The notes: generated by a model from the letters alone, not told the origin. A stretch of 64,000 nt of DNA from Acinetobacter baumannii (GCF_009759685.1 NZ_CP046654.1:992001-1056000), one strand, 5' to 3'. Counted from the stretch's first letter, positions 31,662 through 40,816 are shown. Numbers and translations: made by a program.

Positions 31662-31737
31662 GTCCCTATCGTCTAGAGGCCTAGGACATCGCCCTTTCAC
31701 GGCGGTAACCGGGGTTCGAATCCCCGTAGGGACGCCA
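31662..31737 (+). tRNA. tRNA-Glu (TTC), copy 2
   Basis: Identical over 76 nt to copy 1, with anticodon TTC and encoded CCA. Transcribed from the promoter at 31616. Confidence 0.97.
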
Positions 31738-31765
31738 ATATTTTTCAGATGTATGCCTCATATAA

Positions 31766-31841
31766 GTCCCTATCGTCTAGAGGCCTAGGACATCGCCCTT
31801 TCACGGCGGTAACCGGGGTTCGAATCCCCGTAGGGACGCCA
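31766..31841 (+). tRNA. tRNA-Glu (TTC), copy 3
   Basis: Identical to copies 1 and 2. It lies 28 bp after copy 2 and before a terminator. Its upstream flank (TGCCTCAT...AAGTCCC) resembles that of copy 1, which suggests duplication of a tRNA plus flank. Confidence 0.97.
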
Positions 31842-31850
31842 AATTCTAAA

Positions 31851-31880
31851 AAGCCACTGCATAACGACAGTGGCTTTTTT
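31851..31880 (+). terminator. Terminator of the tRNA-Glu pair
   Basis: AAGCCACTG-CATAACGA-CAGTGGCTTTTTT, starting 9 bp after the last tRNA-Glu. Confidence 0.92.
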
Positions 31881-31894
31881 CTTATCTAGACAAT

Positions 31895-31919
31895 AAAAAA
31901 GCTGATCATAAACCAGCTT
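31895..31919 (-). terminator. Terminator of the uncharacterised gene at 31934
   Basis: On the minus strand AAGCTG-GTTTATGAT-CAGCTTTTTTATTG lies 14 bp past the stop codon. Confidence 0.85.
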
Positions 31920-31933
31920 CCCGTCATACTTAT

Positions 31934-32881
31934 TTAATTTGCGATTCCAACCTGAACTTCCAGACGGCCTGATTGAACACGTAGTCCTTTTATTTCGAAC
32001 TGATCTACCAGTTGCTGCACAAGCTCACGACTTTCTCTTAAAATATTGAGTCCCGGTAGAATACTAAAGTCGGTTAAATTTAAAAGTTTTTCTACCATCC
32101 ATGAACGGTTATTAATGAAATCAATAAAACCTGCTTGCTCAAGGTCAATGAACCACATGCGATGACCATCACGCTGAATACCCGGAATATCACGAATTAA
32201 ATGATTAATCAGCGATGGAATAGGCAACATATTAATCACTTCAAAACCTACTCGACCAATACGGCGAACAGCCCAATTCGATAATGTTCCACCATGACGT
32301 ATTTGCACATCCAGACTTTCATCCATTTGGCGTAAGCGTAAGAACTTTTCTTGTCCAATGCGACATTCCAATACTCGAAAATCTAAACTAAGCCGATATA
32401 GAAAACGGTGATAGTGCCCATCGATTTCAATCTGAAACCGATCATTGCCACATTGAACTTTAATATCATCAATTTCCGAACGATCTATGCGTTTACGAAT
32501 TTGACTGTTTAATAGCATTTCAGGCAAATACAAATTCAAGGTACTTTTACCTAGAAAAGTACGTGCCATGATTAAGGCAACCTGTCTTGCAGTTTCACTT
32601 GTTTCAGACACCATATCTCTGACAGTCCCTGCTGCCAGATTAGTCATGCCCACCACTCCACGCTTTGTATGAGATGTCACCTGATCCAAAGCATCTAAGG
32701 CTGCATCAGCAACTTCAGCAAGATTACGTGTAGTATCACTAGCAAACCCGACGGCATCTTGTGCATGCTGTAATGTTTTATGCAGCAAACGGCGTGAGAA
32801 TGACAGTTTTATAGGGTCAGGATTCCCTGAAACTGTTGATGTCGTTGTAGGCTTCGACTTATTGTCATCTTCTTGACCCAA
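31934..32881 (-). CDS. Uncharacterised 315-residue protein
   Basis: I do not recognise the family. The start is TTG at 32881, supported by GGAGAGG a few bases upstream; the next in-frame ATG is near residue 79. Residues 1-25 are polar and disordered. Residues about 30-115 are amphipathic helix with repeated Ala/Thr/Val heptad-like pattern (DAVGFASDTTRNLAEVADAALDAL), resembling membrane- or lipid-associating helices. Residues about 115-315 look like a mixed alpha/beta domain with conserved-looking Trp, Arg and Pro positions. There is no signal peptide. It is monocistronic with its own terminator. Function unknown. Confidence 0.75.
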   Translation of the reverse strand: MGQEDDNKSKPTTTSTVSGNPDPIKLSFSRRLLHKTLQHAQDAVGFASDTTRNLAEVADAALDALDQVTSHTKRGVVGMTNLAAGTVRDMVSETSETARQVALIMARTFLGKSTLNLYLPEMLLNSQIRKRIDRSEIDDIKVQCGNDRFQIEIDGHYHRFLYRLSLDFRVLECRIGQEKFLRLRQMDESLDVQIRHGGTLSNWAVRRIGRVGFEVINMLPIPSLINHLIRDIPGIQRDGHRMWFIDLEQAGFIDFINNRSWMVEKLLNLTDFSILPGLNILRESRELVQQLVDQFEIKGLRVQSGRLEVQVGIAN

Positions 32882-33154
32882 GTCCCTCTCCTTTTTATAT
32901 TTCTTTCACATCCTATTGATGAGCATTTCAGCTCATTTCCAGTGTTGGACACACTTGGTTTTTATCTAGATTAGCATGCTCTACAGCATTATTTTAATTT
33001 TTATGTGTACGCATAAATCATCATTTTTTTATATACCATTGTTTCAAAAAAGTATTTTATATTGGATATTCACCTCAACTTTTTAATCAGCTACAAATTT
33101 TTTTCTTTCTTTGCATTTCCGTTAGAATAGATTCAAATTTAATGTGGAGCTGTC

Positions 33155-33493
33155 ATGCAATATCGTTGCCCTCAATGTCAAAGTGTTAAAATTATGCCGG
33201 TGAGCCAAGGTGTTAATAGTGCTAAACCTGTTGTGCCTAAAAGCTTAGTGATTTTAGTTCCTGCCATTTTTGTGCTTTTACTCTTGGTTGTGATTAGTAT
33301 TTTTATGTGGATTTTTGGCAATGGTGCAGGCAGCTCTCTTCAAATTGCAACAGTAGTTGCATTTGTGGTTACTGTAGGGGCAGGTTTTATGTTCTGGCGC
33401 GATTTGCCTGATTTTAAATTGTCTATGCAAGCATTTATGCAGTCACAAAAACATTGGAAATGTCGTGACTGCAATCATGAGTGGGAAATTTAA
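33155..33493 (+). CDS. Two-helix membrane protein with a split zinc ribbon
   Basis: In this 112-residue protein the N-terminus has YRCPQC and the C-terminus WKCRDCNHEW, two CxxC knuckles that could fold together into one zinc ribbon. Between them are two membrane helices at about 28-50 (LVILVPAIFVLLLLVVISIFM) and 59-78. The membrane hairpin would place both knuckles on the same side, presumably in the cytoplasm. A GGAG ribosome site precedes the ATG. I do not know the family's function. It converges with czcD. Confidence 0.78.
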   Translation: MQYRCPQCQSVKIMPVSQGVNSAKPVVPKSLVILVPAIFVLLLLVVISIFMWIFGNGAGSSLQIATVVAFVVTVGAGFMFWRDLPDFKLSMQAFMQSQKHWKCRDCNHEWEI

Positions 33494-33498
33494 AACTG

Positions 33499-33528
33499 TA
33501 TTCACATCAGCTTAATGCTGATGTGAAT
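33499..33528. terminator. Hairpin between the zinc-ribbon gene and czcD
   Basis: ATTCACATCAGC-TTAAT-GCTGATGTGAAT is a perfect 12-bp stem, but neither side has a good T run. The czcD TAA lies in the loop, and the last czcD codons (HSHQH) form one arm. It may be a factor-aided terminator or a 3'-end stabiliser. Confidence 0.6.
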
Positions 33529-34468
33529 GTGTCTTGTCATTATCGTTATGCTCGTGTGAAGCATGTTGAGCAATATGCTGACAGTTAATCTCAGCATCAT
33601 CTTCAATTTGCAATGTCACTTCACCAATACCATGCTCATGAGAAAGCATTTCAACAGCATCTTGATACAACTTGGTACGGTCAGCTTCAGGCGCAAATAA
33701 GTGCACGGTTAAATGGATATTTTTAGACGTAATCGCCCACACTTTGAGTTGGTGAATACTCTCAACACCATTTAAAGCAAGTAAATCCGCACGTAGCTTC
33801 TCAATATCGACCTCTTCGGGTACACCTTCGAGCAAAATATTAATACTTTGCTTAAGTAAAACCCATGTTCTTGGCAACACCCAAAATCCAATCAGTACTG
33901 CAATAAGCGTGTCAATCCAGTACCAATTAGTGAAGTAAATAATAATTGCACCAATAATAACGCCAACTGAGCCTAGTGCATCACTCAATACTTCTAGATA
34001 AGCACCTTTCACATTTAAGCTGTTATTAGCACTCGACATAAGAATTTTCATTGAGATGAGGTTTATTACCAAGCCAATGGTCGCCACAATGAGCATACCT
34101 ACACTTTGAATTTCAGGTGGCTGCGAAAAGCGGATATAGGCTTCATATAAAATATAAATTGCCACCACAAAAAGCATGAGCGCATTAAATAAAGCGGCCA
34201 GAATTTCAAAGCGCTGATAACCGAAAGTACGTTTATTATCGGCAGGACGTTTAGAAATCTGTATGGCAACCAAAGCAATTGCTAAAGCAGCTGCATCTGT
34301 AAACATATGTGCAGCGTCAGAGAGCAATGCCAAACTTTGTGTGATTAAACCTGCAATCACCTCAACAATTAAGAATGTCGTGGTAAGCGCCAAGGCAATC
34401 GTTAATTTTTTAGCATTACCTTCAGTCACTACAGCATGACTATGATCATGACCATGATGTCCACCCAT
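33512..34468 (-). CDS. czcD: Cation diffusion facilitator (Zn/Co/Cd efflux)
   Basis: CzcD exports divalent metal from the cytoplasm in exchange for protons. The 318-residue protein has a His-rich N-terminus (GGHHGHDHSHAV), six membrane helices (about 22-205), HMFTDAAALA in helix 2 and DALGSVGVI in helix 5. These give the HxxxD and DxxxD-type metal site of zinc CDF proteins. A cytoplasmic domain and a His-rich tail follow. AAGGAG lies 8 bp before the ATG. It is 132 bp downstream of czcA on the same strand and supplies the inner-membrane step of the same metal export. Confidence 0.93.
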   Translation of the reverse strand: MGGHHGHDHSHAVVTEGNAKKLTIALALTTTFLIVEVIAGLITQSLALLSDAAHMFTDAAALAIALVAIQISKRPADNKRTFGYQRFEILAALFNALMLFVVAIYILYEAYIRFSQPPEIQSVGMLIVATIGLVINLISMKILMSSANNSLNVKGAYLEVLSDALGSVGVIIGAIIIYFTNWYWIDTLIAVLIGFWVLPRTWVLLKQSINILLEGVPEEVDIEKLRADLLALNGVESIHQLKVWAITSKNIHLTVHLFAPEADRTKLYQDAVEMLSHEHGIGEVTLQIEDDAEINCQHIAQHASHEHNDNDKTHSHQH

Positions 34469-34600
34469 TTTGCGGACTCCTTTTTATTTATCTTTATGGT
34501 GAGTTAAAAGTAACGATGAAGACACCTTTACCTTTAACTCTTACAAACACTTTTTCGACTTAAATTTTGTAATCAAAAAAGATATCTCAAATCGATGACA

Positions 34601-37600
34601 TTATGAATGCTCAACACTTTTCGTCTTGTCTTCATTCATCCATCGATAAATGACCGGTAATAAAACCAAAGTTAATATCGTAGATGAAATAATGCCACCA
34701 ATAACCACTGTTGCCAAAGGCCGCTGAACTTCTGCACCAGTTCCCGTAGCCAAAGCCATCGGAATAAAACCAAGTGAAGCAACACAAGCCGTCATGAGTA
34801 CCGGTCTTAAGCGCAAGATCGCCCCATTCCACGTGGCTATTTGAATATCAAATTTTTCTCTAAGCTCTTTAATAAAGCTCAGCATCACCAAACCATTCAA
34901 AACAGCGACACCAGATAATGCAATAAACCCAACACCAGCTGACATGGACAGCGGGATATCTCTTAGCCAAAGCGCAATCAGACCACCTGACAAAGCAAAC
35001 GGCACGCCGCTAAAGACCAACAGACTTTCTTTCACATTATGGAATACAGCCATGAGTAGAATGAAAATCATAGCAAGCGCTAATGGAACAACTATTTTCA
35101 TTCGTGCAGCAGCTGAAGCTAAATTTTCAAACTGACCGCCATATTCCAACCAATAACCCGCTGGCAGTTGTTCTTTTGCGAGTGTTGTTCTTAACTCTTG
35201 AACAAATGACCCTAAGTCACGGCCTTCTACGTTCGCAGTAATAATGACACGGCGCTTTCCATTTTCACGTCCCACCTGATTTAGGCCTGAGGTACGTTCA
35301 ACTTTAGCTACATCTTGAAGTTGGATAAGTCCACCATTTGGCAACTGAATCGGAAGTTGAGCTAAGTTTTGGATGGTACGCTGCTGGTCTTCTAGGCGAA
35401 TTTCAAAATCAAATCGTCTATCGCCTTGTAAAATCTGTCCAACATTTTGTCCACCAACACTTGCAGCAACAATATCTTGAATAGCTTTGGCAGATAATCC
35501 GTATTGCGCGGCCAGAGGACGATTAATTTCTACACTCAGCACCGGTAAACCGCTCGTTTGTTCTACCTTAACCGCGGTAGCACCTGAAATTTTTTGTACT
35601 TTCTGAGCGAGTGCCTGTGCCTGCTCATTGAGTACTTGCATATCGTCGCCAAAAATCTTGACGCCAATATCACTACGAATCCCTGAAATTAGCTCATTAA
35701 AGCGTAGCTCAATCGGTTGAGAGAACTCACTGTTATTCCCCGGTAAGGTTGCCAAGAAAGCTTCCATACGTGAACGTAGCTCAGCTAGCGTCTCTTTCGG
35801 GTTTGGCCATTGATCATGCGGTTTAAGCAAAATGACCGCATCAGAGATATTCGGCGGCATCACATCAGTTGCAACCTCAGCTGTCCCTGTTCGAGCAAAA
35901 ACAGCTTTCACCTCTGGAAAGTTTTTCAAAATGAGCTTTTCAGTATTTTCCTGCATTCGCAGTGATTGCTCGAGACCAGTACTCGGTGAACGCATTTGCT
36001 GCAGGGCAAAGTCACCTTCACTGAGCTGCGGAGCAAATTCACTGCCCATTTGGGTCGCTAACACACCTGTGAGCACTAAAATACTTAATGCAAAACTAAC
36101 AACTACTATCTTAAGCTGATAAGCCTGATCGAGGACATCTCGGTATTTCTGCTTTAAAAGCTGCATCCAACGTGTTTCTTTTTCTTTCACTTCACCCGTA
36201 ACAAAAAGAGCAACTGCCGCAGGTACAAATGTCACAGAAAGAATCATGGCACCCAATAATGCCATCACCACAGTCATCGCCATTGGATGGAACATTTTGG
36301 CTTCAACACCAGATAGGGCAAAAATAGGTAAATAGACCACTAAAATAATCATTTGCCCAAAAATCAGTGGGCGACGGGCCTGTTTTGCTGCAAGGAAAAC
36401 TTCTTTGAATCGTTCAGACCGCGTAAGAGGCCGATGTAAAGCATGCTGTGCTTCTGCTAGACGTCGAATACAGTTTTCTACAATAACAACTGCACCATCT
36501 ACAATAATCCCGAAATCGAGCGCTCCTAAGCTCATGAGGTTGGCACTAATGTTTTGTTCAGCCATACCTGTCAGGGTAAATAACATCGATAATGGAATAA
36601 CGCAGGCTGTGATTAAAGCAGCTCGAAAATTTCCTAGAAAAATAAACAAAATCACAATAACCAGAATCGCGCCTTCTACAAGGTTCTTCTGCACCGTTGC
36701 GATTGCTTTGTTTACTAAGCTCGTCCGGTCATAAACCGTCTCGATTTCCACTCCTTTAGGTAAGGTAGATTGTATTTCCTTAATTTTGGCATCGACCGCC
36801 TGAGCAACTGTACGACTGTTTTCTCCCATCATCATCATGGCAATGCCAAGAACCGTTTCCTCACCGTTGTAAGTTGCAGCCCCTGTTCTTAAATCGTGTC
36901 CAATAGAGACATTCGCAACATCAACCACGCGGATCGGCAAACCATTTTTGGTACTTACAGTAATGTTTTGAATATCTTCAACACTACTTAACATGCCCGG
37001 TACACGAACGGTGAGTTGCTCTCCGTTTTCTTCGATAAAACCTGCACCGCGATTTTCATTATTTTCTTGCAGAGCAGTTTGAAATTCATTGATTGAAATC
37101 TGAAGCTGCTGCAAACGTTTTAAATCAGGTGACACAATATAGGTTTTATTGTAGCCACCGATACTGTTGATTTCCGCCACGCCTTTCACACGCTGCAATT
37201 GAGGACGTACAATCCAGTCCTGAATTTCACGTAAATCCATGGCTGTATAGGCTGTGCCATCTGCTTTCTTAGCACCTGATTTTGCTTTTACCACCCATTG
37301 GTAAATTTCACCCAAGCCTGTTGAAACAGGAGACATGATAGGATCAACTGATTCGGGTAGTTGGCCATCCGCTTCTTGTAAACGCTGGTTAATCAGTTGT
37401 CTTGCCCAATAAATATCTGTCCCATCTTTAAAAATGATGGTGACTTGGGAAAGCCCATAACGAGAAATGGAGCGAGTTTGTTCCAGATTTGGAATTCCTG
37501 CCATCGCATTTTCAATAGGATAGGTAATCCGCTGTTCGACCTCTAAAGCGGTATACCCATTGGCTTGAGTATTAATCTGGACTTGGGTATTGGTAATATC

Positions 37601-37759
37601 TGGAACGGCATCAATAGGGAGTTTTTGATAACTCCAAATGCCAACACCAATCCACGCCAGAACAAATAGCATGACCCAAATAGCATTTTGAATAGCAAAC
37701 TGAATAACTCTGTCAAACAGTCCTTCTGGCTTGGGCAGCTCAGGCTTATTAATGTCCAT
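34601..37759 (-). CDS. czcA: Heavy-metal RND efflux pump
   Basis: CzcA is the proton-driven RND transporter of a tripartite metal pump. The start at 37759 (MDINKPELPKPEG) has AAGGAGAGG upstream and gives 1052 residues; an in-frame start 19 codons earlier lies inside czcB. There are twelve membrane helices. The helix-4 motif GALDFGIIVDGAVVIVEN is the DFG..DGA..EN form of the Zn/Co/Cd (HME1) class rather than the Cu/Ag CusA form. The membrane domains are separated by two large periplasmic loops. It overlaps the end of czcB by 11 bp. Together with CzcB and CzcC it should span both membranes. Confidence 0.93.
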   Translation of the reverse strand: MDINKPELPKPEGLFDRVIQFAIQNAIWVMLFVLAWIGVGIWSYQKLPIDAVPDITNTQVQINTQANGYTALEVEQRITYPIENAMAGIPNLEQTRSISRYGLSQVTIIFKDGTDIYWARQLINQRLQEADGQLPESVDPIMSPVSTGLGEIYQWVVKAKSGAKKADGTAYTAMDLREIQDWIVRPQLQRVKGVAEINSIGGYNKTYIVSPDLKRLQQLQISINEFQTALQENNENRGAGFIEENGEQLTVRVPGMLSSVEDIQNITVSTKNGLPIRVVDVANVSIGHDLRTGAATYNGEETVLGIAMMMMGENSRTVAQAVDAKIKEIQSTLPKGVEIETVYDRTSLVNKAIATVQKNLVEGAILVIVILFIFLGNFRAALITACVIPLSMLFTLTGMAEQNISANLMSLGALDFGIIVDGAVVIVENCIRRLAEAQHALHRPLTRSERFKEVFLAAKQARRPLIFGQMIILVVYLPIFALSGVEAKMFHPMAMTVVMALLGAMILSVTFVPAAVALFVTGEVKEKETRWMQLLKQKYRDVLDQAYQLKIVVVSFALSILVLTGVLATQMGSEFAPQLSEGDFALQQMRSPSTGLEQSLRMQENTEKLILKNFPEVKAVFARTGTAEVATDVMPPNISDAVILLKPHDQWPNPKETLAELRSRMEAFLATLPGNNSEFSQPIELRFNELISGIRSDIGVKIFGDDMQVLNEQAQALAQKVQKISGATAVKVEQTSGLPVLSVEINRPLAAQYGLSAKAIQDIVAASVGGQNVGQILQGDRRFDFEIRLEDQQRTIQNLAQLPIQLPNGGLIQLQDVAKVERTSGLNQVGRENGKRRVIITANVEGRDLGSFVQELRTTLAKEQLPAGYWLEYGGQFENLASAAARMKIVVPLALAMIFILLMAVFHNVKESLLVFSGVPFALSGGLIALWLRDIPLSMSAGVGFIALSGVAVLNGLVMLSFIKELREKFDIQIATWNGAILRLRPVLMTACVASLGFIPMALATGTGAEVQRPLATVVIGGIISSTILTLVLLPVIYRWMNEDKTKSVEHS

Positions 37760-38966
37760 GCTCAGCCTCTCCTTTTTCCAATTCGGACTTAAGTAAGAAG
37801 CTGCCTTCTGCAACATAGCGCTGGCTTGGATTTATTCCTTTTACAACTTCAACCCATTGACCATCTTTAGAACGTTGGCCTAGCTGTACAGTGACAGGTT
37901 CAAACTCAAAACCTGTTTTGACCATTTTTGGTGTAAAGATAACGTCTTTACCTTCAACTTGTTGAACTGCTTGCGCTTTTACACGAGTCACTTTTTGTGT
38001 TGACCCTGCATTTAGCTCAACGTTAACCATCAAGTTCGGACGCAACTCACTGCTATTTGCCAAAACTTTGGCACGCACTTGTAAGCGTCCAGTCTGAGCA
38101 TCTGCCTCTGTTGTTAAACTTTGAACCTGAGCAGAAAATGTATTCCCAGTTTGTAAAGATTTAAATTCAATCTCTTGATTTGGCTGTACATTGATATTTG
38201 CATTGCTTGGTAAAATAAATTCCAGCCATAACCGATCAAGCTGATTAATAATAAAAAGCTGATCTGCTAACTGTACGTTTTCACCCACTACAATATCTTT
38301 ATTACTCACGATACCCGCAATTGGCGCTGTTAAGGTATAACGCCCTGCTGAACCAGAACCTGCCCCGAATGCACTTAAGCGCGAGCGAGCTGCTTTAACC
38401 TGAATTTGTGCTTGCTGATAAGCGTTATAAGCTCGTTGATAATCTTGTTTCGCGGAAATTCCTTGAGACCATAAGCTACGTTCACGCTCATAGTCCTGAC
38501 GTGCTAACTCAAGATTAGACTGGGCTATTTGCAAATTGGCTTGCTGATCGACTAAATCTGGCACTAATAAGTTTGCAAGTGCCTGGCCTTTTTTAACTTG
38601 TTGTCCTAGTTCAACATATACCGCTTCGACACGACCACTAAAACTTGGCGAAACATGGGCTTGGCGGTCTGTATTGACTACTAGTTTGCCTGGATAAGTC
38701 TGAAGTTGAGGAACTTCACCTAGTTCAGCTTGTTCAATTTTTAAATTTTGTTCCTGCATTTGCTGAGCAGTGAGTAGTAGTGGTTTTTCTCCCTCATCAT
38801 GGTGTTCTTCACCCTCTTCTTCAGCATGCCCGTGGCCTTCCGATGGTTCCGAAGAATTAGATTTATTTTTTGAATTTAAAACGAGTAAACCAATTAATAT
38901 TGCAGTAATGGCAGCAATTACTCCAACCCAAAGCCATTGAGAATTTTTCTTTAAATTTGCCGACAT
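37749..38966 (-). CDS. czcB: RND efflux periplasmic adaptor
   Basis: This is the membrane-fusion protein linking CzcA to CzcC. The start at 38966 (MSANLKKNSQW) has AGGAG upstream and gives 405 residues; an earlier in-frame ATG (39011) lies inside czcC. The parts in order are an N-terminal membrane anchor (about 8-30), a His/Glu-rich stretch that could bind metal (HGHAEEEGEEHHDEGE, about 43-58), barrel-sandwich and lipoyl-like halves around a coiled-coil hairpin, then the beta-barrel domain. The C-terminus again ends in His residues (AEHGH). The gap to czcC is 2 bp. Confidence 0.93.
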   Translation of the reverse strand: MSANLKKNSQWLWVGVIAAITAILIGLLVLNSKNKSNSSEPSEGHGHAEEEGEEHHDEGEKPLLLTAQQMQEQNLKIEQAELGEVPQLQTYPGKLVVNTDRQAHVSPSFSGRVEAVYVELGQQVKKGQALANLLVPDLVDQQANLQIAQSNLELARQDYERERSLWSQGISAKQDYQRAYNAYQQAQIQVKAARSRLSAFGAGSGSAGRYTLTAPIAGIVSNKDIVVGENVQLADQLFIINQLDRLWLEFILPSNANINVQPNQEIEFKSLQTGNTFSAQVQSLTTEADAQTGRLQVRAKVLANSSELRPNLMVNVELNAGSTQKVTRVKAQAVQQVEGKDVIFTPKMVKTGFEFEPVTVQLGQRSKDGQWVEVVKGINPSQRYVAEGSFLLKSELEKGEAEHGH

Positions 38967-38968
38967 TA

Positions 38969-40384
38969 TTATTCTCCTGCCTGAGTTGGGAATGCTTGAG
39001 CTTGTTGCCAAGCACGTTGATTAAGTTGCATTAAGGCATCTTTCGCCATGATCTGTTCTGGCTCTAGCCCTAGACGTAAACTTTGAATTTCAATTGAATT
39101 TTGCCAAGCCTGTTTTAATAGCTCGACTTTACGTAAGCGCACATCTTGCAACTGCATTGTGGCTTGCTGCACATCGGTAACGGCAAACTTACCCAAACGG
39201 AAACCTTGCAATGTTTTTTGTTGAACCTGAACGGCAAGAGGAACTTGCTGATCATTTAATTGCTTGAACTGAATATGTAAGCCTTTTAACTCTGACATCA
39301 GAGTTTCAATATCCACTTGATTCTGCTGTCGATAAAAGCTCTGTTGTCGTTGAGACAGCTCTTGTTTGGCCTGAGCAATCTTGATTCCGTATTGTTGACG
39401 ATTAAAAAGATTTAAAGGAATTTCCACCCCTAAGCGGATTTGATTTTCCGTACGCTGCTCTGGGGAACGAGTGTTATTCACCCCCAAAGTTACCGCAGGT
39501 TGTGGTCTTGCTTTTGCCTTCAGCTGTTGAATAGTGGCTTGCTGCGCAAGAGCATCTAGTTGAAAAGAGCGCTCTAGCAAATTGTTTTGTCGATCTTGAC
39601 CAGACTCTACATCCGCTGCCAATACCCACAGCTGATTAGAGCTTTGAGATAGTTGGATCTGATTTGAATCACCGCCCCATAAGTTGGCCAGTTGCTGTTT
39701 AGCAACTTGTAGTTTCAAATCGACCTGCTGATATAAACGCTGGTTTTCCAAGTGAGACATACGTACTCGATCTACATCAACCTGAGCAATACTCCCTGCC
39801 TGATAACGCTTTTCCGATGCAGACAAGTTCTCTTGGCTAACTGCTAACTGTTCTCCAATGAGAGACTTTTCAAGTTCAAGCAAGGCCACTTGTGACCAGA
39901 AATATTTAACTATTAACTCAAGCTCAGCCTTATAACGTTGTTCGGCCAAGTCAACCTTTGACATTTCTACTTTAGCTAAATGCTGTGCGGCCTTACGCTG
40001 CCCAAAAATATCTAAAGGCTGAGAGATGCCGATCGCGAGTTCTTTTTCTTGGTCACTCTGCAAACCTGTTTGCTCAATAGAAAGACTTGGATTTGCCCAT
40101 AAGCGACTTTGTTTTAATTGCGCCTCAGCCATTTGCTGCTGTGCCTGCCAGACACCTTGTTGAGTTTGATAGCTTTGTGCTCGCGCTAATGCCTGTTCAA
40201 AACTAAAAGCTGCTTTTTGGGTATAAGAGCCCTGTTGAATATCAGAAGCAGCATTTGCCATTTGTCCCGCCAATAACATGACAATAGACAGGCTTGAGAT
40301 GGTTACAACCTTTTTCAACGTTATCTTAACGTTACAACCCAATAAGTCGGGATGGTTCACCCGATTTGAAAAAATAGAAGACAT
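38969..40384 (-). CDS. czcC: Outer-membrane efflux channel
   Basis: CzcC is the TolC-like outer-membrane channel of the Czc pump. The 471-residue protein has a signal sequence ending in AGQMANA (about residue 45). The N-terminal extension is unusually long, and the true start may lie later, but no in-frame ATG sits at the expected place. The mature part has the repeated long helices of the OEP family, with two OEP repeats (about 60-260 and 280-460; Gln-rich). It is immediately upstream of czcB and downstream of czcI. Confidence 0.9.
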   Translation of the reverse strand: MSSIFSNRVNHPDLLGCNVKITLKKVVTISSLSIVMLLAGQMANAASDIQQGSYTQKAAFSFEQALARAQSYQTQQGVWQAQQQMAEAQLKQSRLWANPSLSIEQTGLQSDQEKELAIGISQPLDIFGQRKAAQHLAKVEMSKVDLAEQRYKAELELIVKYFWSQVALLELEKSLIGEQLAVSQENLSASEKRYQAGSIAQVDVDRVRMSHLENQRLYQQVDLKLQVAKQQLANLWGGDSNQIQLSQSSNQLWVLAADVESGQDRQNNLLERSFQLDALAQQATIQQLKAKARPQPAVTLGVNNTRSPEQRTENQIRLGVEIPLNLFNRQQYGIKIAQAKQELSQRQQSFYRQQNQVDIETLMSELKGLHIQFKQLNDQQVPLAVQVQQKTLQGFRLGKFAVTDVQQATMQLQDVRLRKVELLKQAWQNSIEIQSLRLGLEPEQIMAKDALMQLNQRAWQQAQAFPTQAGE

Positions 40385-40438
40385 GTTTTAGCCCCGCAAT
40401 AAATAAAAGATGCGGTGGGCTTTTTTTGGCTACCCCAC

Positions 40439-40816
40439 CTATAGCGGGGTTAAAACAGGAGGCGGTTTTAAGGCACTAAGATGTGGAGACTGGTAAGAAT
40501 TAGACCAATGATAAATTTGTGAAAGTTCATGCACATGCAAAACAGGGGTTTGAGCTTGTTTTGCAACTTCTGTCATGACGACATGAAAACATGTCGGTAA
40601 ATGATCATGATGGTCTTGTAAGTTTAAAGGTGCTTTATGAGCAGCATCTAAAGTCTCAGTATGTTCAACATGGGTATGGGAAGACGTTTGATATACATTT
40701 AAAGCTGCATGATGACCAAAATGATGTAGTGCTTTTTCTTGATTTTCATGCGCGCAAAAAGCCGCTGCTATATTCCATAAACTCTGGAATATAAGCAAAC
40801 AGAATAAGACGGACAT
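40439..40816 (-). CDS. czcI: CzcI-like periplasmic protein
   Basis: This small His-rich exported protein (125 residues from the ATG at 40816; the frame extends upstream to a TTG at 40873) precedes the efflux genes. The signal-like start MSVLFCLLIFQSLWNIAAAF is followed by CAHE and many histidines (HHFGHH, SHTHVEH, HHDHLPTC). The CAHE...GHH pattern and location match CzcI of Cupriavidus, a proposed regulator or metal sensor of czcCBA. The start choice is uncertain because neither start has a clear ribosome site. Confidence 0.78.
   Translation of the reverse strand: MSVLFCLLIFQSLWNIAAAFCAHENQEKALHHFGHHAALNVYQTSSHTHVEHTETLDAAHKAPLNLQDHHDHLPTCFHVVMTEVAKQAQTPVLHVHELSQIYHWSNSYQSPHLSALKPPPVLTPL

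Noticed and set aside
31662..31841. tRNA-Glu pair as an attachment site for an integrated element
   Set aside because: No integrase gene or partial tRNA repeat is nearby; the flanking genes are ordinary and the copies are full length.
34601..37759. Assignment of the RND pump as copper/silver CusA
   Set aside because: Helix 4 carries the DFG..DGA..EN motif of the Zn/Co/Cd class.
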